In this document: positions 8,778 through 16,209 of the stretch, piece by piece
How the letters are laid out: each line of letters opens with the position of its first letter
How positions within the stretch are numbered: the first letter of the stretch is position 1
Source: JBEAUL01 sp041161475
GTDB taxonomy: Bacteria > Pseudomonadota > Gammaproteobacteria > UBA6186 > Azoamicaceae
Assembly (NCBI GenBank): GCA_041161475.1
Contig: JBEAUL010000094.1
Span: forward strand, 1 to 31,312
Reading direction: 5' to 3'
DNA: 31,312 nucleotides
The notes under the pieces: generated by a model
The model's input: only the letters and a program-made list of their open reading frames with translations
The model's database searches: none
Told to the model about the DNA's origin: nothing
Translations under genes and position numbers: made by a program

Positions 8778-9368
8778 ATGGCACAACCTAGCTCTTCATT
8801 GTCTATTTGGATCTTAAGCGGTCTATTCGTTTTAGGCCTTTTGTACTTTATTTCTTTGTACAATTATTTGGTCAGTGTTAAAAATCGTGTCTCTAAAAGC
8901 TGGTCAAATATTGATGTATTACTCAAACAACGAAACGATGAATTACACAAACTGATAGAAACATGCAAACAATATAGGGACTTTGAGCGCAGTACCTTAG
9001 AGGCCATTGTAATGGCCAGAAACAATGCACAAACGGCTCAAGCGAACGCCAATATGGCTGAATTAGGCATTGCAGAGGGCGCGATTAGAAGCGGTTTAAC
9101 CAAACTGTTTGCGCTGGCAGAAAATTATCCCGATTTAAAAACCAGTCAATCTTTTTTACAACTGCAAAATCGCATCAGCGATCTAGAAAGCAGTATTGCA
9201 GATAGACGAGAATTGTATAACGAAAGCGTTAACATTAACAATATTACCATAGAACAATTTCCAAGCAACTTACTTGCGCGTTTTTTTCATTTTTCCTCTG
9301 CGGATTTACTCGAATTTTCAACAGAAGAAACGCGTGATGTAGACGTGAAACAACTGTTTAATCGGTAA
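8778..9368 (+). CDS. lemA: LemA family membrane protein
   Basis: The 196-aa protein has a short N-terminal segment, one transmembrane helix (about residues 8-30) and a long helical region. The LemA core is recognisable: YNYLVSVKNRVSKSWSNIDVLLKQRNDELHKLIETCKQY, here split as YNYLVSVKNRVSKSWSNID (about 28-46) and VLLKQRNDELHKLI (about 47-60). A later block, FAL(A)ENYPDLK followed by LQNRISDLE, is also typical. The biochemical function of LemA proteins is not established. They often neighbour peptidase or GIDE-domain membrane genes, and the next gene here fits that pattern. A GAGGA lies about 9 bases before the ATG, overlapping the end of gltA. Confidence 0.9.
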   Translation: MAQPSSSLSIWILSGLFVLGLLYFISLYNYLVSVKNRVSKSWSNIDVLLKQRNDELHKLIETCKQYRDFERSTLEAIVMARNNAQTAQANANMAELGIAEGAIRSGLTKLFALAENYPDLKTSQSFLQLQNRISDLESSIADRRELYNESVNINNITIEQFPSNLLARFFHFSSADLLEFSTEETRDVDVKQLFNR

Positions 9369-9374
9369 ACATTC

Positions 9375-10307
9375 GTGCAAAGTAATGAACGCTCTTTGTA
9401 TACGGCACAACAAGTGCAGGCATTTACTGGTCAAAGACTCAAAGACACGGCTCCAGAGAGCTTTTACAGTATCGTCGGTATTTTAATCGTATTTTGTTTA
9501 CTCGCTACAAGAACGGTTTTTAAAACATTGAGCGCTTATCGTGCCATTAAAAGCATACCCACCTCTTTAATCCGCTCTGCTGCCCAAGGTCAAGTAGAGC
9601 TGAATGGCATACAACACAGTTCTTTGGTTTCCCCCTTAAAAAGTCCACTGACATTGACCGCTTGTACCTGGTATGACTACGTCATTCAAAAAAAAGAGAT
9701 CGATACCCAACAACGTGTTACCTGGCAAACCATTTACCAACAGACGTCTGACACACCTATTTTGTTACGAGACAAGACAGGAGAATGCTGGGTATTTCCA
9801 AGCCAAGCAACGGTTAACACGCAAAATATATTTATGCACTATGATGATACTGGCGTCCCCTGGAATAAGCTTTACCCCGCAAATAGACCACTACCCACTT
9901 TACTGAATTTTCTATGGCATACCGTGAATATTATTACTTTAGGCACACTCAGCGCTTATTCAAGAAATAAACCCTATCGCCATATTGAAAAAATCATGCA
10001 AGCAAACGACCCGCTGTATGCGCTGGGTTTTTTTAAAAGTTATCATGAAGCGGAATTAAGCGCATTCAAAGGCTTGTTAAATACGATAAAGGTTCAGCAA
10101 ACGCCCATGACATGGCAACCTATCACCTCAACACAGGTACCCATTCATACCTTAAGCCTTGCTTTAGGAGATAAAGAAGCACATTTTATTCTGTCAAACA
10201 CCTCAGAAAAAAAACTCATGCAAACACAACGGCATTTAATTATTCTCTGGCTGGGCATTGATTTGGTAATCTTGGTTTGTTTAGGAATGTTTGTTACTGT
10301 TTATTAA
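9375..10307 (+). CDS. Membrane protein, possible GIDE-type domain, partner of LemA
   Basis: This 310-aa protein has a transmembrane segment at about residues 31-50 and a second at the very C-terminus (about 285-310). Between them is a soluble part with RSAAQGQVELNGIQ, then SPLTLTACTWYDYVIQKKE. That pattern of a G-x-V-E-x-x-G strand followed by C-x-W-Y/F-x-Y-x-V-x-x-K/R-x-E resembles the GIDE domain found beside LemA in many bacteria. I assign it on that resemblance and on its position 6 bases after lemA. The start is GTG at 9375, with no good Shine-Dalgarno, suggesting coupled translation. Despite the eukaryotic E3-ligase name of the domain family, nothing here shows ubiquitin-related chemistry. 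The 3' end overlaps the convergent gene by 27 bases. Confidence 0.72.
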   Translation: MQSNERSLYTAQQVQAFTGQRLKDTAPESFYSIVGILIVFCLLATRTVFKTLSAYRAIKSIPTSLIRSAAQGQVELNGIQHSSLVSPLKSPLTLTACTWYDYVIQKKEIDTQQRVTWQTIYQQTSDTPILLRDKTGECWVFPSQATVNTQNIFMHYDDTGVPWNKLYPANRPLPTLLNFLWHTVNIITLGTLSAYSRNKPYRHIEKIMQANDPLYALGFFKSYHEAELSAFKGLLNTIKVQQTPMTWQPITSTQVPIHTLSLALGDKEAHFILSNTSEKKLMQTQRHLIILWLGIDLVILVCLGMFVTVY

Positions 10308-10751
10308 TTTTTTTTCAGCCTTTGTAAGGATACCCATGTTGTCAAACGCGTGCCATGCTGATGTCGTGGTATCACCTAAGGGTCTGGCTATTATATCATT
10401 GCTTGGTTTACTGAACAAAAATGACATACAAGAAGAAAATGTGCCCAAAACAGAAGAATTTTGTGTCTCTTTTGTTGCATTTTTTCTTGGGTTAAACAGG
10501 TATTCTTTTACCGAGTCAAAAGGTGTTACATTCATTTCCTCAATGATAACGGGCTTTCCTACTTCAGGCGACTGCCTTGGTCGTTTTTTTGTAAAGCACC
10601 CTTTAAACAAAGCAACAACTGCCTGACCCAACCATACAAAGGGAGAAAGCAACCACCGGCCAAAGGCAAGGGTTTGTTCGAGAATTGATTTTTTAGGCAT
10701 GTCTGCATGCTTTACTGTCTCTGGCGTTGTTAGTTCGGTATTATTTATCAT
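10281..10751 (-). CDS. Hypothetical protein, 156 aa
   Basis: I do not recognise this protein. It has a charged N-terminus, a hydrophobic or amphipathic stretch (LLSPFVWLGQAVVALFKGCF, about residues 33-52) followed by a KKRPRQ basic patch, and a hydrophilic remainder with LGTFSSCMSFLFSKP. One short membrane-associated helix is likely. The start is ATG with a weak GAGAATGAG upstream. A 111-codon frame also exists on the plus strand over part of the same DNA, but the minus-strand product is longer, has an ordinary amino-acid make-up and a possible ribosome site, so I prefer it. It overlaps the convergent upstream gene by 27 bases. Confidence 0.55.
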   Translation of the reverse strand: MINNTELTTPETVKHADMPKKSILEQTLAFGRWLLSPFVWLGQAVVALFKGCFTKKRPRQSPEVGKPVIIEEMNVTPFDSVKEYLFNPRKNATKETQNSSVLGTFSSCMSFLFSKPSNDIIARPLGDTTTSAWHAFDNMGILTKAEKKLINSNKHS

Positions 10752-10948
10752 TGGACACTCATTCTCTGTTTCTTTTCATTGTTTTTAGTTTGGGCTATTT
10801 TACTAAAAAAATACCCTCCGAGCAAGTAGTTCAACTAAATCAATGCATACACACCCGGCCTTAACTAATGTCGTTTTTTCTATCTCTTGCAGTTGTGTTA
10901 ATATACCCCTTAGTGCTTAGCCAACGATAAACAAAAGAGGTAACCACC
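10752..10948. other. Divergent intergenic region upstream of yajC
   Basis: The 197 bases separate the minus-strand hypothetical from yajC. TAATAT/TATACC near 10900 could serve as a -10 box for yajC, but I find no convincing -35 element. The tgt gene that commonly precedes yajC in gammaproteobacteria is not here. Confidence 0.4.
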
Positions 10949-11317
10949 ATGCAACATAAACACCTATGGGTAGCCGTCTCTGGCCTCCTACTCTCTTCTT
11001 CCACAGTCTTTGCAGATACCGCTGGGCCGAATGGTATGTCTGGCGCAATGAGTCAGTTAGTATTATTGGGCGGATTTTTTGCTATTTTTTACTTTTTTAT
11101 TTTACGCCCCCAAAACAAACGCGCCAAAGCGCACCGCGATTTACTAGCACAGTTGTCCAAAGGAGATGAAGTCACAACCAATGGGGGCATTTTAGGTAAA
11201 GTAACCCGCGTGGCGGACGATTTTTTGTTGTTAATGGTGGCCGAAGGCGTTGAAATTCGCGTTCAAAAGCAAGCCGTGGCCCATGTAATGCCAAAGGGTA
11301 CTTTCAAGTCTGTTTAA
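10949..11317 (+). CDS. yajC: Preprotein translocase accessory subunit YajC
   Basis: YajC is a small inner-membrane partner of SecDF. The 122-aa protein shows an N-terminal hydrophobic signal-like segment, then the main transmembrane helix (LVLLGGFFAIFYFFILRPQ, about residues 38-56). The hallmark FILRPQNKRAKAHRDLLAQL and KGDEVTTNGGILGKV motifs follow. A strong AAGAGGTAA lies upstream of the ATG. secD follows after 27 bases and secF after that, the usual order. Confidence 0.96.
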   Translation: MQHKHLWVAVSGLLLSSSTVFADTAGPNGMSGAMSQLVLLGGFFAIFYFFILRPQNKRAKAHRDLLAQLSKGDEVTTNGGILGKVTRVADDFLLLMVAEGVEIRVQKQAVAHVMPKGTFKSV

Positions 11318-11344
11318 TTTTCGATAGTAAAGCGAGTTTTTATC

Positions 11345-13225
11345 ATGCCGTTTGCCTTTTCTCGATGGAAAAAATGGGGTTTTATACTCTCTATTTTACT
11401 GGCCTCCCTGTATGCCATTCCCACACTCTTCGGAGACGACCCCGCCGTACAGATTGTGGCCAACGAGGATACTGTCGAACAGCATGATAAACTGCTGGCG
11501 GAACAATCTAGGGTGAACACCGCACTCAAACAACAAAAACTTCCTGTTAAATCGATTGACGCAGAAGGCAATGTGCTAACCGTCCGTTTTTTCGACGCCG
11601 ATACACAACTCAAAGCAAAACCCTTTTTGGCGACGCTGTTTCCAGCACCCTACAGCGTCGCCCTACACCTAGCACCCAGCACACCTATTTGGCTACAATG
11701 GATAGGCGCCAAGCCCATGAAATTAGGGCTCGATTTACGGGGAGGCGTACACTTTTTAATGAAAGTAGACTTGTCTTTGCTCATCAAACGTCGTCTAGAA
11801 GGCTATCAGCAAGAATTAAGCAAGGCTTTTCGTCAAGCGGGCATTTATTATCAACAATCTTCTCTGCGCACACCCTTATCGAACAACCAAGCATCCCCAG
11901 ACTCAGGTGCACTTCTATATCAATTTTCTGAGCCACGCTTTCGTGAAAAAGCAATCACCATCGCAAAAAAAATAGCACCCGATTTGGTTCCTGATTTCTC
12001 TGAAAACAAAACCGGCGAATCACAAGATCTGGCCTTTGGTTTTTCCTTAATCAGTTTACAAGGCCTCAAAAACGATGCCATGGAACAAACCATTACCACA
12101 CTACGCAATCGGATTAACGAGCTGGGGGTCTCTGAATCTGTTGTACAACGCCAAGGTGCCGAACACATCGTTGTAGAATTACCGGGTATTCAAGACACCG
12201 CCTATGCAAAAAAGATTTTAGGTAAAACGGCTACACTTGAATTTTTAATGCACGATGAGGAAAATGAAGCCACTTTGCGTAAAACGCCAGGTCCGGTTCC
12301 CATTGGGAGTAAATGGGTCACTTACCGTGGCGGAAAACCTGTTTTACTGAAAAAACAAACCGTATTAACAGGGGATGCGATTATTGGGGCAAGTACCGGC
12401 AACGACAACCGTATGGATACCCCTGCCGTTAATATTCGTTTAGGTGGCCCACAAGTTGCCCGCTTTTCAGATATTACCCAAAAAAATATCGGCCGTCGTA
12501 TGGCCGTATTGTACATCGAAACCAAGGACAATCGAACCACAGAAACCGTTATCAGCCTTGCAACCATTCAAAGCGCCTTAGGCAGCCAATTTCAAATCAC
12601 TGGGCTGACCCAAAGTGAATCCCGTGATTTGGCTTTACTGCTGCGCTCTGGGGCTTTACCTGCGCCCGTAGATTTTGTCGAAGAACGCATTGTTGGTCCA
12701 AGTATGGGGCAAGAAAACATTCAAATGGGCATGCTGTCTGTTACCGTTGGTTTAGCGCTTGTCTTAGGCTTTATGACACTTTACTATCGCGGCTTTGGCT
12801 TAATTGCAAACATCGCCTTGGTTGCCAATCTCGTCTTATTATTGGCGATTATGTCTATTATTGGCGCGACATTAACCTTACCAGGTATCGCAGGTATTGT
12901 ATTAACCTTAGGCATGGCAGTTGATGCAAACGTACTTATTTTTGAGCGTATCAGAGAAGAGTTACGTTTAGGCGTTCCACCACTCTCTAGCATCCAAAAA
13001 GGATTTCATGGGGCGTTTAACACCATTATTGATTCAAATTTAACGACCCTTATCGCCGGTCTGGTATTATTTTTTATTGGCAGCGGTCCCGTGAAAGGCT
13101 TTGCAGTTACCTTGTGCATCGGCATATTAACCTCCCTGTACACTGCTGTAACGGGTAGTCAACTGATACTGTCTTTTGTATTTAACAAACCTAAACCGAT
13201 TAAAAAGTTATCTATCGGCATATAA
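11345..13225 (+). CDS. secD: Protein translocase subunit SecD
   Basis: SecD is an RND-superfamily membrane protein that uses the proton gradient to help complete protein export through SecYEG. Residues 11-29 form the first transmembrane helix. The D1 motif LGLDLRGGVHF starts at about residue 127. A large periplasmic domain follows, with TTLRNRINELGVSE and the IVVELPGIQD segment. Five further helices carry GAGI-type RND motifs and LGMAVDANVLIFERIREEL near residue 520, containing the conserved acidic residue. At 626 aa it is close to the E. coli length. The ribosome site is weak. Confidence 0.97.
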   Translation: MPFAFSRWKKWGFILSILLASLYAIPTLFGDDPAVQIVANEDTVEQHDKLLAEQSRVNTALKQQKLPVKSIDAEGNVLTVRFFDADTQLKAKPFLATLFPAPYSVALHLAPSTPIWLQWIGAKPMKLGLDLRGGVHFLMKVDLSLLIKRRLEGYQQELSKAFRQAGIYYQQSSLRTPLSNNQASPDSGALLYQFSEPRFREKAITIAKKIAPDLVPDFSENKTGESQDLAFGFSLISLQGLKNDAMEQTITTLRNRINELGVSESVVQRQGAEHIVVELPGIQDTAYAKKILGKTATLEFLMHDEENEATLRKTPGPVPIGSKWVTYRGGKPVLLKKQTVLTGDAIIGASTGNDNRMDTPAVNIRLGGPQVARFSDITQKNIGRRMAVLYIETKDNRTTETVISLATIQSALGSQFQITGLTQSESRDLALLLRSGALPAPVDFVEERIVGPSMGQENIQMGMLSVTVGLALVLGFMTLYYRGFGLIANIALVANLVLLLAIMSIIGATLTLPGIAGIVLTLGMAVDANVLIFERIREELRLGVPPLSSIQKGFHGAFNTIIDSNLTTLIAGLVLFFIGSGPVKGFAVTLCIGILTSLYTAVTGSQLILSFVFNKPKPIKKLSIGI

Positions 13226-13236
13226 GGGCGACCATC

Positions 13237-14214
13237 GTGGAATTTTTTAAAAAAACAACTCATATTGATTTTGTAAAAATGCGCAAGATAACCTTTGTGT
13301 TTTCTGCCTTTCTTTGTTTATTATCCCTGTTTAGCTTAACAGCGTACGGGCTAAAATTTGGATTAGATTTTACTGGTGGTACACAGATAGAGCTTTCTTC
13401 TAGCAAAGCCATTGCCCCAGAATCCATTCGCGTGATACTTGAGCAAGCAGGGTTTACCGATGCCAAGGTACAACAATATGGTCAGCCTGAAGATCTGTTG
13501 ATTCGCTTAAGTAACAGTGAACAACCCAATAAACAGGCGGTGCTTGCATCAGCAGATTTAACGGCAACAGAAACCACAGGTAGACAAGTCAGTAGTCACA
13601 TCCGTCAGATTCTACAACAACACGACGATAGCATTACCATTAAACGCACAGAGTTTGTTGGGTCCGAGGTGGGACAACAACTGGTTGACCAAGGATGCCT
13701 GGCCGTTTTTGTAGCGATTCTAGCAATTATGCTCTATATTGCGGTTCGTTTTGAATTTCGTTTGGCCGTGAGCGCCGCCCTTTCTCTTTGTCACGACACC
13801 CTGATCGTATTGGGGATTTTTTCCTTTTTTAGAATAGAATTTGACTTACCCACGCTTGCCTCTATTTTGGCCGTTATCGGTTACTCTTTAAACGATAAGA
13901 TTGTCGTGTTCGACCGCCTGAGAGAAAATTTTCGTAAAATACGTCGTGGCACACCAAGCGATATCATGAATATCTCTATTAACCAAACGCTGTCTCGTAC
14001 GGTCATGACTTCTCTACTGACTTTACTGGTCATTATTGCCTTACTGTGTTTTGGTGGAAAATCCCTGTTTGGCTTTTCTTTCGCTTTTCTTTTAGGAATT
14101 ATTATCGGCACGTACTCCTCTATCTGTATTGCGGGTGCCCTTGCATTAAAATTGGGTTTAAGTAAACAAGATTTAATGCCCAAAGCAAGTATTCATACGG
14201 ATGGAATGCCTTAA
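13237..14214 (+). CDS. secF: Protein translocase subunit SecF
   Basis: SecF is the partner of SecD in the export motor. It begins at a GTG 11 bases after secD. The first helix (about 18-37) is followed by FGLDFTGGTQIEL (the D1-like motif), a periplasmic domain, and a membrane domain that includes FVGSEVGQQLVDQG, AVRFEFRLAVSA and IGYSLNDKIVVFDRLRENFR. At 325 aa the size is standard. The next gene's ATG follows the TAA stop without any gap, so a transcript through secF also reads into the putative glycosyltransferase. Confidence 0.97.
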   Translation: MEFFKKTTHIDFVKMRKITFVFSAFLCLLSLFSLTAYGLKFGLDFTGGTQIELSSSKAIAPESIRVILEQAGFTDAKVQQYGQPEDLLIRLSNSEQPNKQAVLASADLTATETTGRQVSSHIRQILQQHDDSITIKRTEFVGSEVGQQLVDQGCLAVFVAILAIMLYIAVRFEFRLAVSAALSLCHDTLIVLGIFSFFRIEFDLPTLASILAVIGYSLNDKIVVFDRLRENFRKIRRGTPSDIMNISINQTLSRTVMTSLLTLLVIIALLCFGGKSLFGFSFAFLLGIIIGTYSSICIAGALALKLGLSKQDLMPKASIHTDGMP

Positions 14215-15219
14215 ATGTTTAAAAACATTCTGATTGTTTTATTATGTATTTTTAGTTTTAGCCAAGCTAAAATACTGATCTTTAATGATATTTCTGTAGA
14301 ACCCATTCATCCTGCAAGCAATCCAGACTTACATCCCAATCAACCTTTACATCGCAAAGGTGTCTATCTGGCTTCTTATGTCGATGGAGACGAAGTCTTT
14401 TTTAAAAATCAACATGCACTCGCTTTATCTGCTTTAAATAAAGGGGTTGATTTTATTTTCAACTATCGTCGGTCCCATTTAGATCCCAATTTCTTGCAAC
14501 AAAATGCATATATCTTAAATCAACCTCAAGGAAAGGGGGTTTGGTTGTGGAAACCTTGGATTATTTTAAAAACATTACAAAGCATTCCAGAAGATGCCGT
14601 CTTGATTTATGCTGACAGTGGCCTTGTCTTTCGTAATTCTGTCGCACCGTTAATTGCGTTAAGCGATAAACACGATATTATTTTAAGTTATTTTGACCAA
14701 AAAAAATCAATAGACAACAAATCCCTTGAAACCCATGCCAGTCGCAAAACGCTAGAATACATGAAATGTGACACCAAAGCATGTCGCCAAAGCCCTCATC
14801 TGTGGGCAGGGTTTATGATTTTACGTAATACCCCAAATAGCCGAGCCTTTGTTAAACGCTGGTTAACGTATGCAAAAATACCCAAACTGCTGCTAGGGAA
14901 TGCCCCTGACAATCGCCCCCCCTATCCCAGCTTTTCTCATCAACTGCATGATGAAACCCTTCTGTCTGTACTCCATGCAAAAGAACCTGAAGGAAAACAT
15001 CTCATTGAAGTCTACGACCTGTATAACCATTATATTTTTTGGCACCATCGCCGTAATGACAAGCCCTTGGCCCAAAATAACGGTTACTACACAATATTGC
15101 CCAGAATGTTTAAGCAAATCAGGGGTATTGAACGCAGTATTATCAACGCCTATCCTATGCGTCAGCTAAGACAATACCTTTTGGAGCATTACCCCACAAT
15201 TTATCGATCTGAAAATTAG
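14215..15219 (+). CDS. Putative GT-A-like glycosyltransferase
   Basis: The 334-aa protein starts directly after the secF stop codon. Residues 4-18 form a hydrophobic signal-like segment (NILIVLLCIFSFSQA). The segment GKGVWLWKPWIILKTL (107-120) followed by AVLIYADSG (128-136) matches a pattern I associate with GT-A-fold sugar transferases, in which the D-x-G/D acidic motif follows a W-L-W-K-P block. A later SPHLWAGFMILRNTP is also typical of acceptor-side regions. The donor, acceptor and product are unknown. Location (cytoplasmic side or periplasm) is unclear, because most GT-A enzymes need nucleotide sugars and the N-terminal segment looks cleavable. It is not a usual sec-operon member. Confidence 0.6.
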   Translation: MFKNILIVLLCIFSFSQAKILIFNDISVEPIHPASNPDLHPNQPLHRKGVYLASYVDGDEVFFKNQHALALSALNKGVDFIFNYRRSHLDPNFLQQNAYILNQPQGKGVWLWKPWIILKTLQSIPEDAVLIYADSGLVFRNSVAPLIALSDKHDIILSYFDQKKSIDNKSLETHASRKTLEYMKCDTKACRQSPHLWAGFMILRNTPNSRAFVKRWLTYAKIPKLLLGNAPDNRPPYPSFSHQLHDETLLSVLHAKEPEGKHLIEVYDLYNHYIFWHHRRNDKPLAQNNGYYTILPRMFKQIRGIERSIINAYPMRQLRQYLLEHYPTIYRSEN

Positions 15220-15242
15220 TCCAATCAAAAGGATTTTTCGAT

Positions 15243-16079
15243 ATGTCTAGACAATCTTTGTATCGTTACTGCCTAAAGGTATGCCTGTGCGGATTTCTGT
15301 TTACCACTGCGCTATATGCGCAAACCACACATACTATTTTAGAAATACAGCATATCGAAGATATTTTACATCATGTAGACAAAGACACTTTGTTGGTATT
15401 TGATTTAGACAATACCTTGATAGAGCCCCATCAAACCTTAGGTAGCGATCAATGGTTTAACCACCATGTTACCCAAACAAAGCAGCAATTCGGAACAGAC
15501 AAGTCTCTTGGCTTAAGCAAAGCAGTCAACGACTATAATGCGGTACAACATCGCTCAGAGGTCAGGTTGGTCGATCCCAAGGTCAACACACTGTTTAAAC
15601 AACTGAGAGACAAAGACATCAAAATACTCGGACTTACCAGCCGAGGGGCGAGCTTAAGAGAACCGACAGTACGACAATTGGCCTCAGTTGGGCTTTCTTT
15701 TGAGTCCCCTTGGAACGATCACGATTATTACTATCCCTTGCAAAGTGCCAAACACGGTGGCAATGCCCATGCTGGTATTGTCTTGACGGCCGGGGCCCAC
15801 AAGGGAGATTGCTTGCTAGAGTACCTTGATCATCTAGAATATACACCAACACGCGTTGTATTTGTTGATGATAGGGCTGAACACCTTGAACGCGTTAAAG
15901 CCAGTTTAGTCGCTCGCGGTATCCATTTTATTGGGTTTCGATATACTTATTTAGACCATAAGGTGAAGCATTTTGACCCTAATATCGCAGCAATTCAGTT
16001 CGAGTACCTACACAAAATTATCTCGGACGAAGACGCCAGGGCTATTTTAGAGGCACGAAAAAAAATAACGTTCAATTAA
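15243..16079 (+). CDS. Periplasmic HAD-like protein, DUF2608-type
   Basis: This 278-aa protein has a signal peptide (about residues 1-26, ending ALYAQ) and the four HAD motifs. Motif I is DLDNTLIE (Asp54, Asp56), motif II is LTSRG (Thr132/Ser133), motif III has Lys187 in AGAHKGD, and motif IV is VVFVDDRAEHLE (Asp209, Asp210). This combination of an exported HAD fold with an acidic pair and the VFVDDR ending is what I recall for DUF2608, a family enriched in Legionella, Coxiella and Chlamydia-like bacteria. A phosphatase-type activity is likely, but the substrate is unknown. It follows the glycosyltransferase by 23 bases and is probably co-transcribed. Confidence 0.75.
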   Translation: MSRQSLYRYCLKVCLCGFLFTTALYAQTTHTILEIQHIEDILHHVDKDTLLVFDLDNTLIEPHQTLGSDQWFNHHVTQTKQQFGTDKSLGLSKAVNDYNAVQHRSEVRLVDPKVNTLFKQLRDKDIKILGLTSRGASLREPTVRQLASVGLSFESPWNDHDYYYPLQSAKHGGNAHAGIVLTAGAHKGDCLLEYLDHLEYTPTRVVFVDDRAEHLERVKASLVARGIHFIGFRYTYLDHKVKHFDPNIAAIQFEYLHKIISDEDARAILEARKKITFN

Positions 16080-16091
16080 CCACCTACCCAC

Positions 16092-16121
16092 TTTCCATGA
16101 AAAAGCGATAAGAGCTATAAT
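16092..16121 (+). promoter_or_regulatory. Candidate promoter for the 746-aa gene
   Basis: TTTCCA (16092-16097) and a perfect TATAAT (16116-16121) are 18 bases apart. Transcription would begin near 16128, about 80 bases before the ATG at 16210. The -10 box is strong, the -35 box matches only 4 of 6 positions. Confidence 0.45.
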
Positions 16122-16175
16122 AGCGTTTGGGGTAAGTCTTGAGTAATCTAATATCAAAATTAAGTGCGTGTAACC

Positions 16176-16196
16176 CCTATTAATAAGCATAATAGG
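16176..16196. promoter_or_regulatory. Inverted repeat in the leader of the 746-aa gene
   Basis: CCTATTA and TAATAGG form a perfect 7-base dyad around a 7-base loop, centred 24 bases upstream of the start codon and downstream of the candidate promoter. It could be an operator or an RNA hairpin near the ribosome-binding region (AAAGGTAAC). The position is suggestive but there is no experimental support. Confidence 0.4.
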
Positions 16197-16209
16197 TCAA
16201 AGGTAACAC

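Noticed and set aside
10291..10626. 111-codon plus-strand reading frame
   Set aside because: It lies opposite the 156-aa minus-strand gene, has no recognisable domain or good ribosome site, and reads like a shadow frame.
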